Shown: positions 1-6,056, numbered from the stretch's first letter. The stretch is 6,711 nucleotides of DNA from Gammaproteobacteria bacterium (GCA_007134115.1 SLLK01000280.1:1-6711); one strand, 5' to 3'. The notes: generated by a model from the sequence alone, not told the origin. A program made the numbers and translations.

Positions 1-17
1 CCGCTTTGCCAAAGCGG
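1..17. repeat. Short inverted repeat (hairpin) at the left edge
   Basis: CCGCTTT (1-7) and AAAGCGG (11-17) are perfect 7-bp reverse complements around a 3-base loop. A 10-bp palindrome, CCGGCGCCGG, follows directly at 18-27. There is no T-run on the plus side and the other side is cut off by the window edge, so I cannot say whether this is a terminator of an upstream gene, an operator or chance in GC-rich DNA. Nothing else in 1-81 is recognisable as a gene. Confidence 0.4.
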
Positions 18-81
18 CCGGCGCCGGTAGAATTCGCCGCAACGCGCGAGAGGATGATCCAAACCGGACATGGCAGGGCAC

Positions 82-89
82 GGGAGAGG
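82..89 (+). promoter_or_regulatory. Ribosome binding site fixing the transporter start
   Basis: A purine-rich Shine-Dalgarno match, GGGAGAGG, lies just before the ATG at 93, with GGGAG ending six bases upstream of it. The longer in-frame start near position 6 lacks a comparable site and would add 29 arginine- and proline-rich residues before the family's N-terminus, so the ATG at 93 is preferred. Confidence 0.6.
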
Positions 90-92
90 CAC

Positions 93-1451
93 ATGACTGC
101 ACGGACGTCGATACATGGGGAGTGGTCGACACGGCTGGCGTTTGTTTTGGCGGCGACCGGTTCAGCGGTCGGCCTGGGCAATATCTGGCGTTTCCCGTAC
201 ATGGCCGGCGAGAACGGGGGCGGCGCCTTCGTTATTGTGTATCTGCTGTGTGTTGCGCTGGTGGGGTTGCCCATCATGATGTCGGAAATTCTGGTCGGCC
301 GTCGGGGGCGACGCAATCCGATGGATTCCCTGCGCCAGCTGGCCAGCGACGACGGCCGCAGCACGGTATGGCAGTACGCGGGGATGATGGGGATCCTTAC
401 GGGGATTCTGATCCTGTCTTTCTACAGCGTGGTCGCCGGTTGGGCCCTGGCCTATATCCCCAATGCTGCCAGTGGCATCTTCGCCGGCGCGACGGCGGCG
501 GATACCCAGGCCATCTTTGATGACCTGACGGCCAATCCGTGGGCTTTGCTGTTCTGGCATACGCTGTTCATGGGGATGACCATTGCGGTCACCGTGCGCG
601 GGGTGCGGCATGGTCTGGAGAAGGCGGTGCGTATTCTGATGCCGGCACTGCTTGTTCTGCTGCTGATCATGGTGGGCTATGCCATGCGCATCGGCGAGTT
701 CGAACAGGCGGTGGCATTCCTGTTTCGCCCGGACTTTTCCGCACTGGGTCCGCAGGGCGTGCTGGCCGCCATGGGGCAGGCGTTTTTCACGCTCAGCCTG
801 GGTATGGGCGCGATCATGATCTATGGTTCCTACCTGCCGGCGCGCACCTCTATTCCACGTTCGGCTGTGGCTATCGCTCTCATGGATACTGCGGTGGCCC
901 TGATCGCCGGGCTGGCCATTTTCCCGGTGGTGTTCGGCAGTATGCTTGAGCCCGCGGCCGGGCCGGGGCTGGTCTTCGTGACCCTGCCGCTGGCCTTCGG
1001 CGAGATGCCCTACGGCAGCTTTTTTGCCGTGCTGTTCTTCGTGTTGCTGGTGTTCGGCGCCTGGACCTCGGCTATTTCGCTGCTCGAACCGGTGGTCACC
1101 TGGCTGGTCGAGCGGCTTGAATTTACCCGCGTGCAGGCGGCGCTGCTCGCCGGCGGCGTGATCTGGCTGCTGGGTATAGGCAGCGTGTTGTCGTTCAACG
1201 CGTGGGCGGAGTACACGCTGTTTGATCGCACCTTTTTCCAGATGCTTGATGACCTGACCGCCAATATCATGCTGCCGCTGGGCGGCCTGTTTATTGCCCT
1301 GTTCGCCGGGTGGGTGATGACCCGCAAGACTTCGGGAGGAGAACTCGCCGGAGAACCGGGCTGGTTCTATCCGACGTGGCGTTTCGTCATCCGCTATATC
1401 ACGCCGGTGGCGGTGCTGGCCGTGTTCCTTAACGCCATCGGCCTGGTCTAG
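93..1451 (+). CDS. Sodium-dependent transporter, NSS (SNF) family
   Basis: This 452-residue inner-membrane protein is a neurotransmitter:sodium symporter family member, which couples Na+ entry to uptake of an amino acid or related solute; the substrate cannot be read from the sequence. The signature GSAVGLGNIWRFPY lies at residues 23-36 and ENGGGAF at 40-46. The unwound TM6 motif is visible as FFTLSLGMG (231-239), where T233 aligns with the Na+-ligand Thr254 of LeuT, and Y111 in FYSVVAGW is the expected TM3 tyrosine. TM7 carries an acidic residue, D264, near the Na1/chloride-site polar residues; an acid here is typical of chloride-independent bacterial members. Hydrophobic runs suggest about 11 membrane segments, as in Tyt1/MhsT-type proteins. 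The stop is only 9 bases before ratA, so the two are probably co-transcribed. Family assignment is firm; the specificity is unknown. Confidence 0.93.
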   Translation: MTARTSIHGEWSTRLAFVLAATGSAVGLGNIWRFPYMAGENGGGAFVIVYLLCVALVGLPIMMSEILVGRRGRRNPMDSLRQLASDDGRSTVWQYAGMMGILTGILILSFYSVVAGWALAYIPNAASGIFAGATAADTQAIFDDLTANPWALLFWHTLFMGMTIAVTVRGVRHGLEKAVRILMPALLVLLLIMVGYAMRIGEFEQAVAFLFRPDFSALGPQGVLAAMGQAFFTLSLGMGAIMIYGSYLPARTSIPRSAVAIALMDTAVALIAGLAIFPVVFGSMLEPAAGPGLVFVTLPLAFGEMPYGSFFAVLFFVLLVFGAWTSAISLLEPVVTWLVERLEFTRVQAALLAGGVIWLLGIGSVLSFNAWAEYTLFDRTFFQMLDDLTANIMLPLGGLFIALFAGWVMTRKTSGGELAGEPGWFYPTWRFVIRYITPVAVLAVFLNAIGLV

Positions 1452-1460
1452 GGGGGCGGC

Positions 1461-1910
1461 GTGAAGCGTATACAACGCAGCACCGAATTACCCTTCGGTG
1501 CCAGGCAGATGTACGACCTGGTCAACGATGTAGCGGCTTACCCGGAGTTCCTGCCGTGGTGCGGCGCGGTGCAGATACACGAGCGCACCGAGACGCGCCA
1601 GCGCGCGACGCTGGAACTGGTGCGTAACGGGCTGCGTAAATCATTCACCACCATCAATACCATGGTGCCGGGCGAACGTATCGAGGTCATGCTGGACAAG
1701 GGGCCGTTCCGGCGGCTGCACGGCGACTGGCAGTTTCGTTCGCTGGGTGAGCAGCGCTGTCGCATCGATTTCCGCATGGAGTTCGAATTTGCCGGCGCCC
1801 TGCTGGATATGGCGCTGGGTCCGCTGTTTACCCAGGTGACCGAGACGATGGTGGAATCGTTTCGGCGGCGTGCCTACGACGTGTACGGACAGGGCGATGA
1901 TTCGCATTGA
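1461..1910 (+). CDS. ratA: RatA, START/Coq10-fold ribosome-associated protein
   Basis: A 149-residue protein of the polyketide cyclase/dehydrase (START, Coq10-like) family, close in length to E. coli RatA (YfjG). The hallmark near the N-terminus is VNDVAAYPEFLPWC (21-34). It is followed by the alternating strands of a helix-grip fold and a C-terminal helix beginning near PLFTQVTETMVESF (121-134). In E. coli, RatA was reported to block association of the 50S and 30S subunits; the eukaryotic relative Coq10 binds ubiquinone and some bacterial relatives may do the same, so the physiological role is unsettled. The start is GTG at 1461, preceded by a G-run at 1451-1456 that can serve as Shine-Dalgarno and directly follows the transporter stop. 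The 3' end overlaps rnfH by 14 bases. The RatA-RnfH pair is the conserved gammaproteobacterial arrangement. Confidence 0.93.
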   Translation: MKRIQRSTELPFGARQMYDLVNDVAAYPEFLPWCGAVQIHERTETRQRATLELVRNGLRKSFTTINTMVPGERIEVMLDKGPFRRLHGDWQFRSLGEQRCRIDFRMEFEFAGALLDMALGPLFTQVTETMVESFRRRAYDVYGQGDDSH

Positions 1911-2184
1911 AGTGGCATATGCGCGGCCTGGCGAACAGGTGGTATTGGCCCTGGAAGTGGCGCCCGGCACCACAGTGGCGCAGGCTGTGCGCCAGTCAGG
2001 GTTGCTGAAGCGCTTTCCCGAGATCGATCTGACGCACAATCGTGTGGGTATTTTCGGCACACAGGTCAGTCTGGACTACACGCCCGCAGCAGGTGATCGG
2101 GTAGAAATTTACCGGCCGCTGCGCGTGAATCCGCGCGAGGTGCGGCGCCAGTTGGCAGCGCGACAGGCGGGCCGGGAGTCATGA
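1897..2184 (+). CDS. rnfH: RnfH/RatB family ubiquitin-like protein
   Basis: A 95-residue protein of the RnfH (UPF0125) family, which has a beta-grasp ubiquitin-like fold and is about the same length as E. coli RnfH/RatB. Family marks are the opening MIRIEVAYA, the GTTVAQAV segment (24-31), VGIFG (50-54) and the C-terminal AGDRVEIYRPL (65-75) followed by a basic tail in which the NPREVRRQ stretch resembles the usual DPKEARRxR. The biochemical role is unknown; the name comes from linkage to rnf electron-transport genes in some species. I chose ATG 1897 because it begins the conserved first strand; the GTG at 1870 would add nine residues that look like out-of-frame ratA coding. The gene overlaps the end of ratA by 14 bases, suggesting translational coupling. 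An AGGG sits unusually close to the ATG, so initiation may depend on ratA translation. Confidence 0.92.
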   Translation: MIRIEVAYARPGEQVVLALEVAPGTTVAQAVRQSGLLKRFPEIDLTHNRVGIFGTQVSLDYTPAAGDRVEIYRPLRVNPREVRRQLAARQAGRES

Positions 2185-2200
2185 GCCGGGGCACAGCCGC

Positions 2201-2530
2201 TCAGCCGTCCTCCAGTACCGGTTGGTCAATACGCCGCTCGATGCGGCTGATACGGTCGCCATCAAAATGGACCGTGAATACCTGTTGCTCGGTATAGGTG
2301 CGGGTGGAGATATAATACAGGTAGTGCCAACGGTCATCGCGGAACGGGTTCTGCAGTACCGGGGTCCCGAGCAGGAAGCGCACCTGGTCGCGGGTCATGC
2401 CCGGCTCCAGTCTTGCAATAGCCTGTTCATCTATGATGTTGCCCTGCTGTATAGGCGGGCTGAAGGTGCACGCCGACAGGGTTGCCAAACTGATAATCAG
2501 GATCAGGCCGGTACGCAGGAATGCTGGCAT
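2201..2530 (-). CDS. bamE: BamE, outer membrane assembly lipoprotein
   Basis: A 109-residue lipoprotein of the SmpA/OmlA family, the small accessory subunit of the BAM complex that folds beta-barrel proteins into the outer membrane. The N-terminus is a lipoprotein signal peptide: R6, a hydrophobic stretch (8-17) and a lipobox LSAC with the acylated cysteine at C21, followed by T22, which does not signal inner-membrane retention. The mature part has the family segments LEPGMTRDQVRFLLGTPVL (41-59), NPFRDDRWHYLYY (61-73) and the strand EQQVFTVHFDGDRI (81-94). The start at 2530 is chosen because it places the signal peptide at the N-terminus; the longer frame upstream would bury it. It converges on rnfH with a 16-bp gap lacking an obvious terminator and diverges from fur, the usual gammaproteobacterial arrangement. 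Confidence 0.94.
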   Translation of the reverse strand: MPAFLRTGLILIISLATLSACTFSPPIQQGNIIDEQAIARLEPGMTRDQVRFLLGTPVLQNPFRDDRWHYLYYISTRTYTEQQVFTVHFDGDRISRIERRIDQPVLEDG

Positions 2531-2563
2531 GGGTGATACTCTGGCCGCTTTGCAACGGCCCGC

Positions 2564-2593
2564 ATGATAACCGAATTTCACCGACGCTGACAC
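2564..2593 (-). promoter_or_regulatory. Candidate sigma70 promoter for bamE
   Basis: On the minus strand a -35-like GTGTCA (plus coordinates 2588-2593, 4/6 to TTGACA) is separated by 18 bp from a -10-like TATCAT (2564-2569, 5/6 to TATAAT). The -10 lies 34 bp upstream of the bamE ATG, leaving a short leader. This is by inspection only; a corresponding clear plus-strand promoter for fur was not found in the 90-bp divergent region. Confidence 0.4.
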
Positions 2594-2606
2594 AGGGTTT
2601 GTTTCC

Positions 2607-2613
2607 GGGAGGT
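2607..2613 (+). promoter_or_regulatory. Ribosome binding site deciding the fur start
   Basis: The strong Shine-Dalgarno GGGAGGT ends eight bases before a TTG codon at 2621 but only one or two bases before a GTG codon at 2615. The usual spacing of about 5-9 bases favours TTG as the initiator, giving a protein that begins MESQDLRKAGLKVT. Confidence 0.6.
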
Positions 2614-2620
2614 AGTGACA

Positions 2621-3034
2621 TTGGAGTCGCAGGATCTGCGCAAGGCGGGACTCAAGGTAACCATTCCGCGCCTGAAGATACTTGAAATGCTCGCCAACAG
2701 TGAACCCAGGCATGTAAGCGCCGAGGACCTGTACAAGGCGTTACTGGAGTCGGGTGAGGAAATCGGGCTGGCTACCGTGTACAGGGTGCTGACCCAGTTC
2801 GAAACCGCCGGCCTGGTCAGTCGCCTGCGTTTTGAAGGCGGGCAGTCGGTATTCGAGCTGGCTGAACAGGGCCCGCACGACCATATTCTGTGCGTTAAAT
2901 GCGGTCGCGTGGACGAGTTCGTCGATGACGTGATCGAGCAACGCCAGCAAGCCATCGCCCACGACAAGGGCTACGAAATCACGGATCACAGTCTGTATAT
3001 TTACGGCGTGTGCCCGCAGTGTCAGACGGGTTGA
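2621..3034 (+). CDS. fur: Fur, ferric uptake regulator
   Basis: A 137-residue Fur-family metalloregulator of typical length. In the family, Fe2+-loaded Fur dimers bind Fur boxes and repress iron-acquisition genes. The N-terminal winged helix opens with DLRKAGLKVTIPRLKIL (5-21), and the recognition-helix region GLATVYRVL lies at 49-57. Metal ligands match E. coli Fur in order: H31, E79, H86 and H88 (in PHDHI), later H123, and two CxxC pairs, C91/C94 (CVKC) and C131/C134 (CPQC), for structural zinc. HDHILCVKCG supports Fur proper rather than Zur or PerR, though specificity remains inferred. Start choice: TTG 2621 has the better-spaced ribosome site; GTG 2615 would add two residues. Divergent from bamE. 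I see no convincing Fur box upstream, so autoregulation is not supported here. Confidence 0.95.
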   Translation: MESQDLRKAGLKVTIPRLKILEMLANSEPRHVSAEDLYKALLESGEEIGLATVYRVLTQFETAGLVSRLRFEGGQSVFELAEQGPHDHILCVKCGRVDEFVDDVIEQRQQAIAHDKGYEITDHSLYIYGVCPQCQTG

Positions 3035-3054
3035 GAGAGTGGTTAAGCGGCTAT

Positions 3055-3076
3055 GTGATTACGTGATTAAGGCGCG
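3055..3076 (+). repeat. Left terminal inverted repeat, 22 bp
   Basis: It begins GTGATTACGTGATTAA and ends GGCGCG, and is the exact reverse complement of 3417-3438. The outer part is two near-identical 8-base units (GTGATTAC, GTGATTAA). Outside it, GTGGTTA (3039-3045) is also matched in inverse orientation by TAACCAC at 3440-3446, with a gap of nine bases on this side and one on the other. Confidence 0.9.
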
Positions 3077-3098
3077 TGATGGCTGATTGGAGAACCGA

Positions 3099-3125
3099 AG
3101 CCCATAGCGTGCGCGCCGATGGGCT
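3099..3125. repeat. Perfect 7-bp hairpin within the element
   Basis: AGCCCAT (3099-3105) and ATGGGCT (3119-3125) are perfect reverse complements around a GC-rich 13-base loop. No T-run follows, so it is not a canonical terminator; it is part of the secondary structure of the left flank of the element. Confidence 0.6.
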
Positions 3126-3150
3126 GGAGGAAAACTCTCCGGGAAATTTT

Positions 3151-3184
3151 GCCGCGAAATGGACGCGAAATATTCGCGAAATAA
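3151..3184 (+). repeat. Left inner inverted-repeat arm with 11-bp periodic units
   Basis: This arm pairs with the reverse complement of 3326-3359, matching 30 of 34 bases, including the first 18 without a break and the last 10. It contains CGCGAAAT three times at 11-bp spacing (starting 3153, 3164 and 3175), about one helical turn apart. Confidence 0.85.
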
Positions 3185-3206
3185 ATCGAAGGGGTTTCGA
3201 GGAGTG

Positions 3207-3220
3207 CGGACAGGTGTCCG
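3207..3220. repeat. Short palindrome CGGACA-GG-TGTCCG
   Basis: Two perfect 6-bp arms are separated by two bases, near the start of the element's central part. Close by, TCGAA (3186-3190) pairs with TTCGA (3196-3200), and GCCAA (3282-3286) with TTGGC (3294-3298). These small hairpins suggest the centre is structured rather than coding. Confidence 0.6.
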
Positions 3221-3325
3221 GGTGGCGCGAAGGTGCTGATTGGCTCAGGAACCGGGCGACACTTGCCGCTCTGGGCTGTCTGCCAAAGTTTTGTTGGCTA
3301 CGCTTTGCGTGAACCGTTACCAGCC

Positions 3326-3359
3326 TTATTTCGCGCCCATCTCGCGTCCATTTCGCGGC
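3326..3359 (-). repeat. Right inner inverted-repeat arm
   Basis: Reverse complement of 3151-3184 with four mismatches. The 11-bp phase is kept: ATTTCGCG at 3328, ATCTCGCG at 3339 and ATTTCGCG at 3350, the middle unit having one change. The retained phase on both arms argues against chance similarity. Confidence 0.85.
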
Positions 3360-3416
3360 AACCCCAACAAGCGATCGGCGCGTTCTCCTCACCGTCGGAC
3401 TCGCGCTCCCACATGC

Positions 3417-3438
3417 CGCGCCTTAATCACGTAATCAC
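3417..3438 (-). repeat. Right terminal inverted repeat, 22 bp
   Basis: Exact reverse complement of 3055-3076. On the plus strand it runs into a third, degenerate unit (GTAACCAC, 3439-3446), so three 8-base units of the form TTAATCAC, GTAATCAC, GTAACCAC stand in tandem and end directly at the recN stop codon (3447-3449). Confidence 0.9.
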
Positions 3439-3446
3439 GTAACCAC

Positions 3447-5111
3447 CTAAAACTTTTTCTCAATCATCTCCCGCGCATGCTCCCGCGTACGTTCGGTGAT
3501 TTCCACGCCACCCAGCATGCGGGCGAGTTCCTCTACCTGTTGCCGGGCGTCCAGCGGCGTGATTCGGGTCAAGGTATTGTCGCCGTCGCTTTGTTTGCTC
3601 ACCTGGAAGTGCGTGTTGGCGAAAGAGGCCACCTGGGGCAGGTGGGTGACACACATGACCTGTCGGTCCGAGGCCAGTCGGCTCAGTTGCTGTCCGACGA
3701 TCTCGGCGACGGCGCCGCCGATGCCGCTGTCCACCTCGTCGAAGATCATGCAGGGGATGGAATTGTTGTTGGCCGCCACGACCTGGATGGCCAGGCTGAT
3801 GCGCGACAGCTCCCCGCCGGACGCTACTTTGCTCAGCGGTCGCAGCGGCTGGCCGGGGTTCATGCTGACCTGGATCTCGACCTGATCACGTCCCTGCGCT
3901 GAAAAACGCTGTTCATCGCTGGTCACCTCAATGGTCAGGCGCCCTTCAGGCATGCCCAGCGTCTGCATGATGGTGCTGACCTGTTCGGCCAGCGCCGTGC
4001 CGGCCGCGGTGCGTTTTGCCGTCAGCGCGTCGGCTGTTTCTGCATACTGGGTCTGCAATTCAGCCCGTTGGCGCTCCAGGGCCTGAATGCGTTCGTCGGC
4101 CTGGTCCAGTTGCTCCAGTTCGGTGCGCAGCTGATCGAGCTTCTCCGGCAGTTCCTGTGGGGTGACGCGGTGCTTACGACCCAGATCGTGCAATGAGCGC
4201 AGGCGTTCTTCCAGCCATTGCAGTCGCTCGGGGTCCACTTCCAGCCGGTCCAGATGGTGACGCAGCGTATCGGCGCCTTCCTGTAACTGGATCACGGCAC
4301 TGTTGAACAGCTCCAGCACCGGCTGGAAACCGGCATCCAGTTCGACCAGTTCGCCGATCTCGGCAGCCGCGCGCGTGGCCAGAGAATGGGCGCTGAATTC
4401 CTCACCTTCGTAAGCCTCGTTGAGGGCATGCTGGCCTTGCTGCACCAGGCGTCCGACGTTTGCCTGGCGACGGTGTTCCTCGTCCAGTTCGCTGATTTCG
4501 CCGGTCTGGAGATCCAGCGCTTCCAGTTCCTGTACCTGGTAGCGCAAGAGTTCCAGGCGTCCCTCACGATCATCGCCCTGCAGTCGTTGCAGTTCGTCGG
4601 TGCACTCGCGCCATTGCCGGTAAATGTCGGCGACGCGCCGGGTGAGGTCGGTGTGTTGCCCGAATCCGTCGACCAGGGCCCGCTGTGCATCCCGGCGCAT
4701 CAGCGACTGATGTTCGTGCTGGCCGTGAATATCGACCAGCATGCCGCCCAGCGTGCGCACCGCCTGGGTGGTGCTGGCACGGCCGTTGATGAACGCACGC
4801 GAGCGGCTGCCGTCGGCCTCGATCACGCGTCGCAACAGGCACTGGCCGTCTTCATCCAGGCTTTGTTCGCGCAGCCATTCCAGTGCCTCGGGCTGGGCGC
4901 CAATGTCGAATTCGGCAGTGATCTCGGTGCGCCGTGCGCCGGGGCGCACGGTGTCGGCGCTGGCGCGGTCACCCAGCACCAGGCCCAGCGCATCAATGAG
5001 AATGGATTTGCCCGCGCCCGTCTCGCCGCTGAGGATGGACAGCCCCGGCCCCAGGTCCAGGGCGATATGGTCGATAATGGCGAAGTTGTGAATCTCGATC
5101 CGTGTCAACAT
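3447..5111 (-). CDS. recN: RecN, DNA repair SMC-like ATPase
   Basis: A full-length 554-residue RecN (E. coli RecN is 553). It is a cytoplasmic SMC-like ATPase that holds broken or replicating DNA molecules together during RecA-dependent double-strand-break repair. It opens with the canonical MLTRIEIHNFAIIDHI. The Walker A motif GETGAGKS is at 29-36, the Q-loop in DIHGQHEHQSL at Q131, a long charged helical (coiled-coil) region at about 155-380, the ABC signature SGGELSR at 431-437, Walker B CMIFDEVDSGIGG at 454-466 and the H-loop histidine at H490 in VTHLPQVA. A G-rich ribosome site (plus coordinates 5122-5129) precedes the ATG by about ten bases. It starts 27 bases after nadK and is likely co-transcribed with it. 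I see no CTG-N10-CAG LexA box in that gap. The stop codon directly abuts the repeat element downstream. Confidence 0.97.
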   Translation of the reverse strand: MLTRIEIHNFAIIDHIALDLGPGLSILSGETGAGKSILIDALGLVLGDRASADTVRPGARRTEITAEFDIGAQPEALEWLREQSLDEDGQCLLRRVIEADGSRSRAFINGRASTTQAVRTLGGMLVDIHGQHEHQSLMRRDAQRALVDGFGQHTDLTRRVADIYRQWRECTDELQRLQGDDREGRLELLRYQVQELEALDLQTGEISELDEEHRRQANVGRLVQQGQHALNEAYEGEEFSAHSLATRAAAEIGELVELDAGFQPVLELFNSAVIQLQEGADTLRHHLDRLEVDPERLQWLEERLRSLHDLGRKHRVTPQELPEKLDQLRTELEQLDQADERIQALERQRAELQTQYAETADALTAKRTAAGTALAEQVSTIMQTLGMPEGRLTIEVTSDEQRFSAQGRDQVEIQVSMNPGQPLRPLSKVASGGELSRISLAIQVVAANNNSIPCMIFDEVDSGIGGAVAEIVGQQLSRLASDRQVMCVTHLPQVASFANTHFQVSKQSDGDNTLTRITPLDARQQVEELARMLGGVEITERTREHAREMIEKKF

Positions 5112-5138
5112 GTCACGGAAACTCCCCCTGTTGCCGTG

Positions 5139-6029
5139 TCATTGGCCGGGGGCCTGATCACGGCCCCAGTGCAGTTTGTCGCGCAGGATGGCGAAATAAT
5201 CATAGTTTTGTGGGTGCAATAACGTCAGCCCCTTGCGGGCCCGGTGAATACGGATGCTATCGCCGTTCTCCAGGGCGATACTGAACTGGCCGTCCCAGGT
5301 GGCCTGGGCCGGGTTGGCGTTGTTCTCGCTGAGCCGGATTTCAATCTCGCTACTGGCATCAACGACGATGGGGCGATCCGACAGCGTATGCGGGCAAATA
5401 GGCACCAGCGCCAGCGCTTCCAGTGTGGGCTTGAGCACCGGACCGCCGCCTGACAGGGCGTATGCGGTGGAACCGGTGGGCGTGGCCACCACCAGACCGT
5501 CGGCGCGGTGATTACTGACGAAGTGGCCATCGACAAATGTATCGAACTCGATCATCCGCGCCACGTCGCGTTTGGTGATCACGACGTCGTTGAGTGCGTG
5601 CTGAAGCTCAAGGCGCTTGCCGTCGCGAATCACTGCGCCGTCTATAAAAAAGCGTTGTTCGCGGTGATAACGGCCTTCGAGCACCTCACCCATGGTGCGC
5701 AGCATATCGTCGCGTGTGACATCGGTCATGAAACCGAGGCGGCCCAGGTTGACGCCAAGTAGCGGTGTGCCGGACGGGCCGACCGAGCGCGCGGCATCCA
5801 GGAATGTGCCATCGCCACCAATGACCACGACCAGGTCGCTTTGGGTGGCCAGCGCGTCGCGATCCGTGATTTCGGTGCCGTTGCCGTGCAGGCCGTCAGC
5901 GGAATGGGCATCCAGCAGGATGCGGATGTTGTGCTGACCCAGAAACTCGGTCAGGGAGCCAAGGGTCGCAGTGAGGGCAGGCGCGCCGTACTTGCCGATG
6001 ATACCTATAGTGCGAATGGATGTGCTCAT
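5139..6029 (-). CDS. nadK: NAD kinase
   Basis: A 296-residue NAD kinase, of typical length, which phosphorylates NAD at the adenosine 2'-hydroxyl with ATP (or polyphosphate in some bacteria) to give NADP in the cytoplasm. Family motifs are all present: the catalytic GGDGT at 71-75 (D73) inside VVVIGGDGTFLDAAR, GVNLGRLGFMTD at 92-103, the NAD-contacting ND at 147-148, ATPTGSTAY at 182-190 with SGGGP at 193-197, and SDRPIVV at 217-223. The start at 6029 matches the family N-terminus (MSTSIRTIGIIGK); the longer frame to 6227 would run across the hrcA promoter region and adds unrelated residues. It is the first gene of a probable nadK-recN transcript and is divergent from hrcA. The nadK-recN adjacency is common in Gammaproteobacteria. 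Confidence 0.96.
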   Translation of the reverse strand: MSTSIRTIGIIGKYGAPALTATLGSLTEFLGQHNIRILLDAHSADGLHGNGTEITDRDALATQSDLVVVIGGDGTFLDAARSVGPSGTPLLGVNLGRLGFMTDVTRDDMLRTMGEVLEGRYHREQRFFIDGAVIRDGKRLELQHALNDVVITKRDVARMIEFDTFVDGHFVSNHRADGLVVATPTGSTAYALSGGGPVLKPTLEALALVPICPHTLSDRPIVVDASSEIEIRLSENNANPAQATWDGQFSIALENGDSIRIHRARKGLTLLHPQNYDYFAILRDKLHWGRDQAPGQ

Positions 6030-6056
6030 GGGTCCGCCGCGCCGCAAATGAGCGAA

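Larger units (their letters stand above)
3055..3438. mobile_element. MITE-like nested inverted-repeat element, non-coding
   Basis: The whole 3035-3446 gap between fur and recN lacks a credible gene and is largely filled by this 384-bp unit. It is bounded by perfect 22-bp terminal inverted repeats (3055-3076 and 3417-3438). Inside them is a second, imperfect 34-bp inverted repeat (3151-3184 and 3326-3359), and several small hairpins occupy the rest. The two flanks between outer and inner arms also share ATCGGCGCG/CGCGCCGAT, so the unit may be one large diverged palindrome. A 9-bp direct repeat, GCTGATTGG, occurs at 3082-3090 and 3235-3243. No transposase is present, so it could only move with help from elsewhere. 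I see no clear target-site duplication. Alternatives are an intergenic repeat family or a structured RNA. The calling of inverted repeats is direct observation; mobility is inference. Confidence 0.5.

Noticed and set aside
162..1475. A long minus-strand open frame opposite the NSS transporter
   Set aside because: It is rich in H, Q, R and P, typical of an antisense shadow of a GC-rich gene, and the plus-strand protein is an unambiguous family member.
1461..2184. RatA-RatB as a toxin-antitoxin module
   Set aside because: RatA and RatB were named in that context, but the pair is conserved core genome and RnfH/RatB is not established as an antitoxin; I annotate the families only.
2176..2215. 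Possible bidirectional terminator between convergent rnfH and bamE
   Set aside because: GAGC and GCTC can pair but the stem is broken by mismatches after four bases and has no T-run on either strand.
2531..2620. Possible Fur box around GATAACCGAATT in the bamE-fur divergent region
   Set aside because: Only the first hexamer resembles the GATAAT repeat; the other units do not, so it does not meet a 19-bp Fur-box pattern.
3039..3100. CRISPR-like short repeats (GTGATTAC units) after fur
   Set aside because: The units are 8 bp, contiguous and without unique spacers; they are part of the terminal inverted repeat.
3051..3392. A 113-codon minus-strand open frame and several 64-78-codon plus-strand frames in the fur-recN gap
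   Set aside because: They lie within the inverted-repeat element, overlap on both strands, lack good ribosome sites and recognisable domains, and take their ends from the terminal repeats. Treated as non-coding.
4386..5222. A 278-codon plus-strand open frame opposite recN
   Set aside because: Shadow of recN; no family resemblance, and it overlaps the well-supported recN coding region for most of its length.
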